Origin: Dyadobacter fermentans DSM 18053 | GTDB lineage: Bacteria; Bacteroidota; Bacteroidia; Cytophagales; Spirosomataceae | Direction of reading: 5' to 3' | Assembly (NCBI RefSeq): GCF_000023125.1 | Contig: NC_013037.1 | Span: forward strand, 124,001-188,000 | DNA: 64,000 nucleotides | Part shown: positions 8,551 through 17,287 of the stretch, in pieces | Layout of the letters: each line of letters begins with the position of its first letter | Numbering within the stretch: position 1 is the first letter of the stretch | Notes under the pieces: model-generated | Database searches by the model: none | Told to the model about the DNA's origin: nothing | Seen by the model: the letters and a program-made list of their open reading frames with translations, nothing else | Program-made: the position numbers and the translations under genes

Positions 8551-8605
8551 TTTTTAGGGAGGGAAGGAAGAAGGCAGGATAGACGAGGTTTCTTCCAAAA
8601 GCTGG

Positions 8606-8640
8606 GCCCGTCGCGATGTGAGTCGTGACGGGCTTTTTAT
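8606..8640 (+). terminator. Intrinsic terminator of purL
   Basis: GCCCGTCGCGA pairs with TCGTGACGGGC (one G-U) around a 6-nt loop and is followed by TTTTTAT. Confidence 0.9.
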
Positions 8641-8669
8641 TTGTATATGAATAGATTGTCTCGTTCGAG

Positions 8670-9296
8670 TCAAGCCGTCAACTCTACGACAAACCTATTA
8701 ATATCTTCAATCCCCTTTTTACTTGCATACGGCCGGAACAAATGCGCCTTCATTCTCAGATAATGGGTTAGCTGCCGTGCCAAATTTGACCGAGACTCGG
8801 TTAATACCGCTTCCGAAAGCCAGAAGCGACTTTGCAGGCTGTTGCTGGAAATAATCAAAAGCTTATCGTCTTCGCAGCTGAATTTCAGGTATTTGTTTTC
8901 TTCCAGGAGCTCGATGTCGCGAACTAGGCCCGACATCCGGTTTTGCATCACATTGCCCTGGTAGTTCGCAGCGATGAGCGAATTTTGCTCCATTAAATGT
9001 ACCATGCTCAGCAGCAGGCATTGGTATTTTAGGCCGTTCTCGAAAAGCAGTTTGTTTTTGTACAGAAAGTCGTACAAGCTTTTTACAGGTGAATCGCTGT
9101 GAATCTTTGAATTGGATTCCGTGTAAGCCTTGCTGATGCTGAAAACGAGGTCGTCTTTGGTTGGGAAGTAGTAGGTAAGGTTGCCAATGCGCATGCCCAG
9201 GTCTGCGGCGAGCTCGCGCATGCCTACGTACTCGATCCCTTTGAGATTGAAGAGCTCCAATGCCCGTTTACTAATTTTCTCTTGTGTTGCGTTCAC
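8670..9296 (-). CDS. TetR/AcrR family transcriptional repressor
   Basis: A 208-residue regulator. The N-terminal helix-turn-helix is typical: ATQEKISKRALELFNLKGIEYVGMRE followed by LAADLGMRIGNLTYYFPTKDDL near residues 28-50, where YYFPTKDDL is the TetR signature. The remaining helices form the ligand and dimer domain and show no recognisable family. It is divergent from the membrane protein/cupin pair at 9367-10433; the 70-base gap holds a dyad and promoter elements for both directions, so this protein most likely represses itself and that pair. Ligand unknown. Confidence 0.88.
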   Translation of the reverse strand: MNATQEKISKRALELFNLKGIEYVGMRELAADLGMRIGNLTYYFPTKDDLVFSISKAYTESNSKIHSDSPVKSLYDFLYKNKLLFENGLKYQCLLLSMVHLMEQNSLIAANYQGNVMQNRMSGLVRDIELLEENKYLKFSCEDDKLLIISSNSLQSRFWLSEAVLTESRSNLARQLTHYLRMKAHLFRPYASKKGIEDINRFVVELTA

Positions 9297-9304
9297 GGTG
9301 ATTT

Positions 9305-9344
9305 GGTCAATGTCCTAAACTAATGTAATTTTAGGTCGTTGTCC
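9305..9344. promoter_or_regulatory. Probable TetR operator (imperfect 16-bp dyad)
   Basis: Left arm GGTCAATGTCCTAAAC (9305-9320) and right arm TTTTAGGTCGTTGTCC (9329-9344) match at 12 of 16 positions as an inverted repeat, with an 8-base spacer. It lies between the TetR start (9296) and the divergent gene start (9367) and abuts the minus-strand -7 element. Confidence 0.6.
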
Positions 9345-9351
9345 AAAAATA
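9344..9351 (-). promoter_or_regulatory. -7 promoter element of the TetR gene
   Basis: Minus-strand TATTTTTG fits TAnnTTTG exactly. On the plus strand TAACTTTT at 9352-9359 is a one-mismatch match that could serve the divergent pair. Confidence 0.5.
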
Positions 9352-9366
9352 TAACTTTTCGATCTC

Positions 9367-9849
9367 ATGACGAAAACATTCCCGAATTTCATTCACATGC
9401 TGGCGTCCATTGCCTTTATCACCATCATCGGTGCCGCCATTTATGAACATGCGGCCGTCGTGCCGGTTTGGAGCGCTGCGCCGCCGCGTTCGCTATCGAT
9501 GTTTCAAGGCGAGTATGGTTTGCAAGCCGTTAACTTTTGGAAGCCGGTACACCCTGTGGCCGTGCTGCTGCTTGTTATTACACTGATTATCAACTGGCGG
9601 CGACCGAATCGCAAGCCATTGCTGATCGTGGTCGGCGGCTATTTGCTGATACTCGCAATAACCGCAGTCTATTTTGTTCCGGAGCTGATCTCGATCACAA
9701 CGTCGGCCTATTCGCCGGCGGTGAACGACGACCTTGCCAGCCGAGCGCAGGTCTGGGAGCGGCTGAGTCTTTTTCGTTTGGGCGTGCTGCTCGTGCTCGC
9801 ACTGGTATTGTTAGATGGTTTAAGCGCAAAACAGTCAGAAAACCGATGA
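9367..9849 (+). CDS. Four-helix integral membrane protein (DUF1772-like)
   Basis: A 160-residue membrane protein with four predicted segments: FIHMLASIAFITIIGAAIY, VAVLLLVITLIINW, PLLIVVGGYLLILAITAVYF and LSLFRLGVLLVLALVLLDGL. The pattern, with a polar stretch after helix 1, resembles DUF1772/anthrone-oxygenase-like proteins, but this is a loose match. Its stop (TGA, 9847-9849) overlaps the ATG of the cupin gene at 9846, so the two are translationally coupled. Probably controlled by the divergent TetR. Confidence 0.65.
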   Translation: MTKTFPNFIHMLASIAFITIIGAAIYEHAAVVPVWSAAPPRSLSMFQGEYGLQAVNFWKPVHPVAVLLLVITLIINWRRPNRKPLLIVVGGYLLILAITAVYFVPELISITTSAYSPAVNDDLASRAQVWERLSLFRLGVLLVLALVLLDGLSAKQSENR

Positions 9850-10433
9850 AAACCCTCACAATGGAAAAAGTATATCCCGTTACGATCGACAATGGCCACG
9901 GTGAACGACTTACCTTCCTGGGACGCGAAATACGCGACGGTGTCGAGTATATTCAGGTCGAAAACCAGGTAAGTCCCGGTGCGGGCCCGCCTATGCATGT
10001 GCACCATCAGCAACATGAAAGCCTGCATGTGGTCGAAGGTAAAATGGGTATTGAAATACTCGGCGAGCAACCTTACTTCCTTCACAAAGGCGAGTCCGCG
10101 ACCTTCGAAGCCGGCAGCGCGCACCGTTTCTGGAACGCCGGCGATTCGGTGCTGCATTGCAAAGGGGAGATCTGGCCGCCGCATAACATTGAGTATTTCC
10201 TGGGCGAAATTTACCGTTCGTCGCGGGAGCACGGCAATGGACGTCCGGAAGCGTTTGATGCGGCGTTTTTGCTAAGTAAATACCGCACGGAGTTTGATAT
10301 GCTAGGCATTCCGGTGTTCGTAAAGCGCCTCATTTTTCCGGTCATAGTGTGGCTCGGGAAAATGCAAGGAAAAGAAAAACGCTTTCAAAACGCGCCGGAA
10401 GCTCAACCGGCACGTTCGGTGGGCATCATTTAG
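9846..10433 (+). CDS. Cupin domain protein
   Basis: A 195-residue protein with a single conserved beta-barrel. The open frame extends upstream to 9537 but overlaps the membrane-protein gene there; the ATG at 9846 (or 9861) is the sensible start. Cupin motif 1 is HVHHQQHESLHVVEGKMGIE (His and Glu metal ligands) near residues 45-65, and motif 2 is AGSAHRFWNAG near residue 95. The C-terminus contains a hydrophobic stretch (LIFPVIVWLGKM) that may tether it to the membrane. The substrate is unknown. Its last 8 bases overlap the converging esterase gene. Confidence 0.82.
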   Translation: MKTLTMEKVYPVTIDNGHGERLTFLGREIRDGVEYIQVENQVSPGAGPPMHVHHQQHESLHVVEGKMGIEILGEQPYFLHKGESATFEAGSAHRFWNAGDSVLHCKGEIWPPHNIEYFLGEIYRSSREHGNGRPEAFDAAFLLSKYRTEFDMLGIPVFVKRLIFPVIVWLGKMQGKEKRFQNAPEAQPARSVGII

Positions 10434-12237
10434 CCGCATGCCACAGCTTTTTAACCGTGTAACTTTCATTGACCTTTAACCGGCAAAACAAAATCTCATC
10501 GTCAGGCAGCGTTTTGACTTCGTATTGCCATTTACCCTTCGCATGAGGGTTGTTTACGATAGTTCTGACAATGTTTCCATGTATGTCAATAATATCCAGT
10601 TTCACGTCGCTGTTTTCTTCCGGCACTTCGAAGCTTAGTGTAAAGTTCGTGGTGTAGGGGTTTGGGTACGCATTCAGCTCAAAGCCGGGATGTTCGGCGG
10701 GTGTTCCGGCTTCGAAATCAAATCCCTCTCGCTGGTTATCATATTTCCCAACGTTAAGTGATTGCGTAATGTGCCAGTTCCCCGTAGCGTCTTTCAGGTA
10801 GCAGCGGATGCCGAGGTACTTGTCTTGTGTAGTGAAGGTGTTTCCATTACCGCCTGGCACGGGAGGATTATTGATCCCGATATTACTCCATGCGTGTTGG
10901 ACCGCGACGCCAAAAACGGTCAGTGTCCGCCAACCGGCGTTCATAGAGTAGGTTAGTTGCGGCACCCAGCTCGCTTCGACCGGATTAGTCAGGTTACCAA
11001 TCGTTGAAAACCACTTGTTGGCAAGCCATGTGAGCCCTTTGATTTGTCCGGGGCCTTCATAAAAGTGCGTAGTGTCGCCTCTATATCGGTCGGCGCCGGT
11101 AATGCCCGTCGTAGCGCCCGAGCTTCCGACGACATAGTCCGTATCAGGGCCGCTTAGGTTAGGCGACCCGGTCGCAACATTCCCCTGCCCGGTCCTGACC
11201 GTCGCATTAATAGGCCCGAACTTACTGAAAGACGCTTTGGAAACATACCAAACAAGGTTGGGCTTCCCGAAATCAGCACGGGATTTAGCGATGACGGCCT
11301 GCAATTTGGCCTGATAATCTGCCGCACTGCTGGCTTTGTAAACCGGATCGACATTCACATCAGCATCGGCTTCGCCCTGATGCCACAGAACGGCCCGAAC
11401 GCCGAACAGCGAGCCGTAGTAATTCAGCGCGTTTTTTAGAGTGGTGTAAGGGAGGCCATAGTAATTTGCTGGATTTGCAGAACCTCCCATGTATCCTAAA
11501 CACACCTGCGCCCCCGTGTAAGGGTGTTTGGCTTCCACTCCATCAGCGCCCTGTTTCCATTCGGTAATGCTCGACCCTGCCGTGGCGGCATTGAAAAAAG
11601 CGACAGGCATTCCACCATTAGCGTCAGAAATCAACTTGCCCAAGGTAGCGTAAGCCCAAATGCCATTACCGGAGGGGCCTAGTCTGCCGTGCCGTTTCGC
11701 TTCGTCGGGTGTATTTAGCGAAAACATTTTTGTGAAGGACGCAGGAAATGTTTTCGTACAGGTTCCGTCTTCTGAAGTCCCAACAATCCACTCGGGTACA
11801 CCAGAGCCACTGGGCAACAGGTAACCGAGCTCATTGACGCCCTGCGCGTTGGACTGACCAGCAATGATAAACACGTCGCCGATCCCAAATTTTGCAGATG
11901 CGTAAACAACACCATTCAAAAGAATTTCACACAGATACCAGCCTTTGTTAATCACCTGAGTAACGTAGAACATTCCATTAGCAGCCATACTGAGGTTGAT
12001 AGCGGGACCGGGCGCACTTACAACCCCGGTAGCACTTACCGACCTGACCCGATAACTTAAAGTAACCGCAAGCGTATTGTGAACAAGCTGACCTGCAAAA
12101 GTCACTACCGCATTGTTGGCCGGGCCGCGTTGGAGCACCGAATTGTTAATTGGATAAGAGAGCGATACAGTTTGTGCGCCGCAAATATGTACTTGGAAAA
12201 AGGCGCAACCGAATATGCATGCGGTAAGAAATTTCAT
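10426..12237 (-). CDS. T9SS-secreted SASA-type carbohydrate esterase, copy 1
   Basis: A 603-residue secreted esterase of the sialate-O-acetylesterase (SASA) type, expected to remove acetyl groups from polysaccharides. The ATG at 12237 gives a signal peptide (MKFLTACIFGCAFFQVHICG). An N-terminal beta domain (about 20-125) precedes the catalytic domain: FIIAGQSNAQG with the nucleophile Ser near residue 135, VLWHQGEADAD near residue 310, and GDTTHFYEG with the Asp/His pair near residue 390. The C-terminus is a T9SS type A sorting domain (NAYPNPYTTNFTLSF) that directs export across the outer membrane. It is the last gene of a four-gene operon and is a close paralogue of the protein at 13726-15549. 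Confidence 0.85.
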   Translation of the reverse strand: MKFLTACIFGCAFFQVHICGAQTVSLSYPINNSVLQRGPANNAVVTFAGQLVHNTLAVTLSYRVRSVSATGVVSAPGPAINLSMAANGMFYVTQVINKGWYLCEILLNGVVYASAKFGIGDVFIIAGQSNAQGVNELGYLLPSGSGVPEWIVGTSEDGTCTKTFPASFTKMFSLNTPDEAKRHGRLGPSGNGIWAYATLGKLISDANGGMPVAFFNAATAGSSITEWKQGADGVEAKHPYTGAQVCLGYMGGSANPANYYGLPYTTLKNALNYYGSLFGVRAVLWHQGEADADVNVDPVYKASSAADYQAKLQAVIAKSRADFGKPNLVWYVSKASFSKFGPINATVRTGQGNVATGSPNLSGPDTDYVVGSSGATTGITGADRYRGDTTHFYEGPGQIKGLTWLANKWFSTIGNLTNPVEASWVPQLTYSMNAGWRTLTVFGVAVQHAWSNIGINNPPVPGGNGNTFTTQDKYLGIRCYLKDATGNWHITQSLNVGKYDNQREGFDFEAGTPAEHPGFELNAYPNPYTTNFTLSFEVPEENSDVKLDIIDIHGNIVRTIVNNPHAKGKWQYEVKTLPDDEILFCRLKVNESYTVKKLWHAAK

Positions 12238-12288
12238 AGTGTTGAAATGCATGTGTGTTGATGTTTTTAGATAGCTACTTTTTAGTGT

Positions 12289-13668
12289 TCAATTGGCCTT
12301 GACGAATCCGGCTAGATCGATCAGAGGGATTTTTGCGTCGTAGTGTTTATTAACTGCCTTAATCACCTCGTTGGCAATTACGGCGTGTCCAAATGGAGTG
12401 GGGTAAATCCCATCCGATGAAAAGAAATTGCCGTGTGCAGTTCCATCAATCAAAATACCGTCATCAGTTTTATATCCTCCCTTGTGAATGCGTTGATACA
12501 AATCGAAAAGATCTACTACTGCAAGGTCTCTTTTCTCCGCATATTCCCTAATCTTTTTGTTATAGAAGAGCTCAGGGTCGCTTTCGTATGTTTCGCCGTA
12601 GTCAAGCACTTCAATATCATCGAAATTTGCCGAAAAGGCACCACCCTTAAATCTTTCGCAAAGGGTATGCAATTTCGCGGTCGGGATTAGAGAGAATGGT
12701 TTTAGGAAGTCTATCACGCCATCCGCGACCCCATTTCGATCGAAAGTTATATAGGCATTTTGAAACTCTTTCATCGAGTACCAGTTCATGTAAGGCAGGT
12801 CCTGATAACGCGGGATGGTAAAAATCACTCCTTTTTTGCCTCTTAAATGGTAATTGATGGAGTAGTCAGTAATTGCGCCTGAATCCATGATCGAGCCGTT
12901 AAAGGAATAGTCGAAACCTCCGATTTGCCGAGTCCGTTGGATTCCCATCATCCAACGATCGAAGAATTCCTCGACGATGATAAAATTATAAGGCAGTTCA
13001 GCCGGCGAATGCCCCTTAAACCTGGATGCGAGTAAAGTAGGCAGGTCACAGTATTCACAGCCCCAGCCTGGTACATACCACTCTGTGCTTCCCTCGAACA
13101 GTCCAAAATTGGATATCTTTCCTTCGTATCGGGGCATCGTCGGTGTGCTGCCGGGAACCAGCGAGATCGTATTATTCGTAACCCGGTCCCAGTTCGGATA
13201 GCCGCTTTCCGTATCACGGTATACGTAATACCCGGTTCCGTTGAAATGCTCTTTGTCGAAAAGCGGCATCGCGAAATTTTTGATTCCCATTTGATGCGCC
13301 ACCAGGTTGGTGTAGTTCGACTGCTGGCTTTCCCTGGTAATGCCGCCATTCATCACCCCGGCCGTAAGCCCGCCGCCAAATGCCACCATTTCCATTTCCT
13401 GGCCCGGTTTGAGGGCGCGTCCAAAATCGGCCAATGGAACTGGTGCTGATAGCCATTCTTCGATTTTGAACTGTGGTTGCCGAGCGAGATTGTCATGGAT
13501 CAGCTCCGGATATTTTCCCATCGGGTGAATCCGCATAAAAGGCCCGTTCGTCCGGGCCGAATCTTCGGCTGTTGGGATGTAAACGGGTTTTACAGGCTTG
13601 GGGTCAGGCCAGCCCGTGGTCGGCTGGTTGCATGCGGCCAGGGCAAACAGGAATAACATTTTCTTCAT
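12289..13668 (-). CDS. SGNH-like lipoprotein lacking catalytic residues, copy 1
   Basis: A 459-residue lipoprotein with a short signal and lipobox (LFALAAC, Cys13). The overall order matches Bacteroidota SGNH lipoproteins: a block I region (MVAFGGGLTAGVMNGG), an NYTNLVAHQMGI segment, a GVIFTIPRYQDLPYMNW segment like the family GVVxxIPDVTxIPY, and a C-terminal SSDGIYPTPFGHAVIANE. However GDS is replaced by GGG, the GxND block by EEFFDR, and the DxxH His by Tyr. It is therefore probably an inactive SGNH domain used for binding. It lies 51 bases upstream of SASA esterase copy 1 and 57 bases downstream of copy 2. Confidence 0.75.
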   Translation of the reverse strand: MKKMLFLFALAACNQPTTGWPDPKPVKPVYIPTAEDSARTNGPFMRIHPMGKYPELIHDNLARQPQFKIEEWLSAPVPLADFGRALKPGQEMEMVAFGGGLTAGVMNGGITRESQQSNYTNLVAHQMGIKNFAMPLFDKEHFNGTGYYVYRDTESGYPNWDRVTNNTISLVPGSTPTMPRYEGKISNFGLFEGSTEWYVPGWGCEYCDLPTLLASRFKGHSPAELPYNFIIVEEFFDRWMMGIQRTRQIGGFDYSFNGSIMDSGAITDYSINYHLRGKKGVIFTIPRYQDLPYMNWYSMKEFQNAYITFDRNGVADGVIDFLKPFSLIPTAKLHTLCERFKGGAFSANFDDIEVLDYGETYESDPELFYNKKIREYAEKRDLAVVDLFDLYQRIHKGGYKTDDGILIDGTAHGNFFSSDGIYPTPFGHAVIANEVIKAVNKHYDAKIPLIDLAGFVKAN

Positions 13669-13725
13669 AGCTATTTTGTTTAAAGTAAAATATTGGGTTA
13701 AATGGCTTGTGGCGCTCGATAGGCG

Positions 13726-15549
13726 TTATCGGTGATTAAACCGCACCAGCTTCCTCACTGTGTGACTGTCGTTGATTTTCAATCTGCAAAACAGGATGCC
13801 GTGCGGATTGTCAGGCAATTCTTTTACTTCGTATTGCCACTTTCCCTTCGCATGCGGATTGTTCACAACGGTTTTCAGAACCATCCCCTGGATATCGATG
13901 ACATCTAATTTGACCTGGCAATTTTCCTCCGGCACCTCAAATGCGACGGTAAAACTGTTGGTGAATGGATTGGGATAGGTATTTAGTTCAAAACCGGGCT
14001 CTTCGTGCTGTTGTTCGCCGGGGAATTCCACTCCTTGGCGCTGGTTGATATAATGACCAATATTGATCGCTGCTGAAACATGCCAATTCCCGATCGCATC
14101 TTTCATATAGCATTTCATGCCGAACCAACTCTGATCTGTTGTGTACACGCTGGACGTCCCTCCCGCAACGCCCTGGTTATTGATATGGGTTGAATTCCAA
14201 TGGTACTGAACACCGCCCGAAGGAGCAGTGAGCGTCCGCCAGTCGCTATTTTTACTATATAAGAGCAGTGGAACATAACTGGCGGCTACCGGGTTCGTAA
14301 GCGCTCCAATGGTCGCGGCCCATTTATTGGCTAGCCAGGTGAGGCCCTTTATCGCTCCGAGCCCCTCGAAAAAATGAGTATCGTCGTCGGCTCGGTAATC
14401 GTCACCCCCGTCGTTAGCGGTTGTCGTTCCGGCACTACCATTTACGTAGTCGGTATCAGCACCGCTGAGAATCGTTGAACCCGACGGCGTATTGCCTTGC
14501 CCAGTCCTGATCGTCGCATTGACTGGACCGAACTTGCTGATTGTTGCTTTGCAAATGTACCAGGTAAGGTTTGGTGCCGCAAAATCAGACCGGGACTTTG
14601 CAATAACCGCTTGCAGTTTTGATTGATAGTCCGCAGCGCTGCTTGCTTTGTAAATCGCATTAACATTGGGATCGGCGTCGGCCTCTCCCTGATGCCAAAG
14701 GACAGCGCGAACGCCGTACAGCGATCCGTAGTAATTTAATGCGGTTTTCAGCGCGGTGTAGGGTTGTCCATAATAGTCTTTCGGAATCACGGAACCTCCC
14801 ATATAGCCCAAGCAAACTTGTGCTCCCGTGTAGGGATGTTTGGCTTCAACACCATCGGCTCCCTGTTTCCATTCCGTGACGCTCGATCCTGCGGTAGCCG
14901 CATTGAAAAATGCCACCGGCATTCCGCCATTCGCATCTGAGATCAGCTTGCCGAGAACACCGTAGGCCCATACACTGTTTCCCGTCGGCCCCAATGGACC
15001 ATGCTTTTTCATATCGTCAGCTGTGTTCAAAGGGAACAGATTGGTGAACGATTCAGGTAGTTTTCGTGTACAGGTTTTATCTTCCGACGCCCCTACAACC
15101 CACTCCGGTATACCTGCACCGGAAGGTAACTTATAGCTTTGGTCTTTAATACCTTGGGCGTTCGATTGGCCGGCAATAATAAATACGTCACCTACCCCAA
15201 ATTTATTGGCGGTGTAAACGATACCGTTCACCAGGATTTCACACAAGTACCAGCCTTTGTTCACCACGGGTAGCGCATAAAACATGCCATTAGGTGCCAG
15301 GGTCAGGTTCGTCGCGGGCCCGGGCGCTCCCATTATGCCAGTCGGGCCCACCGGGCGAAACCTGTAACTGACCACAACAGTTAAATCGCCATAATTAAGC
15401 TGGCCTGCGACGGTGACAGTGGCTGTGTTGAGCGTATTGCGCTGAATTACACTGTTATTAACCGGATAAGACAACGACACCGTTTGTGCAAAGCAGACAT
15501 GGGCGATGAAGCAGGTGAATACGCATATCCACACGAAAAATATTTTCAT
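13726..15549 (-). CDS. T9SS-secreted SASA-type carbohydrate esterase, copy 2
   Basis: A 607-residue paralogue of the esterase at 10426-12237 with the same architecture. The ATG at 15549 gives a signal peptide (MKIFFVWICVFTCFIAHVCFA); an in-frame ATG at 15582 overlaps the upstream stop and adds a non-signal extension. Catalytic motifs are intact: FIIAGQSNAQG, VLWHQGEADAD and DDTHFFEG. The C-terminus carries a T9SS sorting domain (NTYPNPFTNSFTVAF). Large parts are identical to copy 1, for example the GMPVAFFNAATAGSS segment. It follows SGNH-like copy 2 by 29 bases. Confidence 0.85.
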   Translation of the reverse strand: MKIFFVWICVFTCFIAHVCFAQTVSLSYPVNNSVIQRNTLNTATVTVAGQLNYGDLTVVVSYRFRPVGPTGIMGAPGPATNLTLAPNGMFYALPVVNKGWYLCEILVNGIVYTANKFGVGDVFIIAGQSNAQGIKDQSYKLPSGAGIPEWVVGASEDKTCTRKLPESFTNLFPLNTADDMKKHGPLGPTGNSVWAYGVLGKLISDANGGMPVAFFNAATAGSSVTEWKQGADGVEAKHPYTGAQVCLGYMGGSVIPKDYYGQPYTALKTALNYYGSLYGVRAVLWHQGEADADPNVNAIYKASSAADYQSKLQAVIAKSRSDFAAPNLTWYICKATISKFGPVNATIRTGQGNTPSGSTILSGADTDYVNGSAGTTTANDGGDDYRADDDTHFFEGLGAIKGLTWLANKWAATIGALTNPVAASYVPLLLYSKNSDWRTLTAPSGGVQYHWNSTHINNQGVAGGTSSVYTTDQSWFGMKCYMKDAIGNWHVSAAINIGHYINQRQGVEFPGEQQHEEPGFELNTYPNPFTNSFTVAFEVPEENCQVKLDVIDIQGMVLKTVVNNPHAKGKWQYEVKELPDNPHGILFCRLKINDSHTVRKLVRFNHR

Positions 15550-15578
15550 TTCAAAAAATCGATATTTGTTGATGAATG

Positions 15579-17021
15579 TCATTTTTCAAATCCTGTCGTC
15601 CTTACGAAGGCAGCTATGTCGATCAAGGGAATCTTAGCGCCATAATGCTTATTAATTGCCTTGATCACTTCGTTTGTAATAATAGCCTGTCCGAGCGGCG
15701 TGGGGTATATACCGTCGGACGAAAAGAAATTGCCATACGGGGTTCCATCCACTTCAATGCCGTCATCCGTTTTGTACCCTCCCTGATGAATGCGTTGATA
15801 GAGGTCGAAGAGATCCACCACGGCAAGGTCCTTTTCCGCAGCGTATTCCCTGATCTTTCCGTTGTAATGCTGCTGCGGGTCGGACATGAAGGTCTCAGCT
15901 TCGTCTATCACTTCAAAATCTTTGAAATTGACCCGAAACTCCCCGCCATGGCTGAAATTTTCAAAAAGGTGATGCAATTTGGCTGAGGGAATCATCGAAA
16001 AGGGCCTTGAAGCGTCTATCAACTGATCCGCCACACCATTACGATCGAAACTGATGTAGAGGCCCGATCCTCTTTCTGTCAGTTCTTGACGGGAATACCA
16101 GTTCATATAGGGCAGGTCCTGGTAGCGTGGGATTGTAAAAATTACACCTTTTTGACCATCCTGTAGAACTTTGTTAATAGCGTGGTCTGTGATCCTGCCT
16201 GTGAGTTGAATTGAGCCATTAAAGGCAATATCGTAAATTCCAATTTGGCTTGTCATTCGAATTCCACGAAGCCAGCGGTCAAAAAATTCATCGATAATTG
16301 CGAAATTATACGGTACATCTGCTTTGATCTTAAGGAATGCCTCGGATGGATATGGCGGTACGTATCGTTTGAAACGCGAAAGGCCAAGTTGAATTAATGC
16401 GCAGTTTTCGCAAGCATATCCCCGATTAAACCATTCTGATCCGCCCTCAGGCAATGCATAATTAGAAACCTTCCCCAGATACTCCGGCATAGTCGGTGGA
16501 TCGCCCGGCAGGGCTGAAATGGTATTGTTCACAACCCTGTCCCATTGCGGATGACCGCTTTCCGTATTACGATATACGTAATAGCCGGTGCCATTGAAAC
16601 GCTCCTTGTCAAATAGCGGCATTTCGAAATTTTTGATACCCATTTGATGCGCCAGCAGGTTGGTGTAGTTGGTCTGTTGGCTTTCGCGGGTAATGCCGCC
16701 ATTCATCACGCCCGCCGTCATGCCTCCGCCGAATGCGACCATCTCCATCGCTTCCCCCGGTTTCAGGATGCGTCCGAAATCGGCCAGGGCGGTTGGTGCC
16801 GACAGCCATTCTGCTATTTTAAGCGTCGGCAGGCGGTCGATATTGTCGTGGATCATCTCCGGATGTTGCCCCATCGGGTGGATGCGCATAAAAGGCCCGT
16901 TCGTCCGTGCAGAGTCCTCGGCGGTGGCAACGACAAAAGGCTCGCCGGGAACAGGATCGGGCCAGCCGGTTGTGGGCTGGTTGCAGGCGGTCAGCACGAG
17001 AAGTAGCAACATGTTTTTCAT
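15579..17021 (-). CDS. SGNH-like lipoprotein lacking catalytic residues, copy 2
   Basis: A 480-residue paralogue of the protein at 12289-13668 and first gene of the four-gene operon. The ATG at 17021 gives MKNMLLLLVLTAC, a short lipoprotein signal with Cys13; the open frame reaches 17084 but the extra residues spoil the signal. The altered SGNH blocks are the same as in copy 1: FGGGMTAGVMNGG, IDEFFDRWLRG and SSDGIYPTPLGQ, so the loss predates the duplication and has been kept. It has an extra insertion near YVPPYPSEAFLKIKADV. A role in binding the esterase substrate or partner at the outer membrane is inference. Confidence 0.75.
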   Translation of the reverse strand: MKNMLLLLVLTACNQPTTGWPDPVPGEPFVVATAEDSARTNGPFMRIHPMGQHPEMIHDNIDRLPTLKIAEWLSAPTALADFGRILKPGEAMEMVAFGGGMTAGVMNGGITRESQQTNYTNLLAHQMGIKNFEMPLFDKERFNGTGYYVYRNTESGHPQWDRVVNNTISALPGDPPTMPEYLGKVSNYALPEGGSEWFNRGYACENCALIQLGLSRFKRYVPPYPSEAFLKIKADVPYNFAIIDEFFDRWLRGIRMTSQIGIYDIAFNGSIQLTGRITDHAINKVLQDGQKGVIFTIPRYQDLPYMNWYSRQELTERGSGLYISFDRNGVADQLIDASRPFSMIPSAKLHHLFENFSHGGEFRVNFKDFEVIDEAETFMSDPQQHYNGKIREYAAEKDLAVVDLFDLYQRIHQGGYKTDDGIEVDGTPYGNFFSSDGIYPTPLGQAIITNEVIKAINKHYGAKIPLIDIAAFVRTTGFEK

Positions 17022-17287
17022 AGCTCGCTTATTTAGATGAAACATCGGAATACGAAACTGAATGGCGATTGCCGAAATGCGCACGGCAATGCCTATCCGC
17101 GGACGGCATAGGCCAGCGCGTCCGCAGTTGAATGGTTCAGGTCCTGAAAGAAGTAGTTGAGTGCTGACCGGTAGAATTATTGCCCGTCAAGTAGGATGCA
17201 ATAAAAGCGGATTGGATATTTAAAAGCAAGAAAATTGCCCACGGATGAATAAGCGGTCAGGCAGTTACCAAACGGTGGAAAAAGGCC

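Noticed and set aside
8661..8675. GTTCGAGTC-like stretch resembling a tRNA T-loop
   Set aside because: No acceptor stem, anticodon stem or CCA-side pairing could be built around it.
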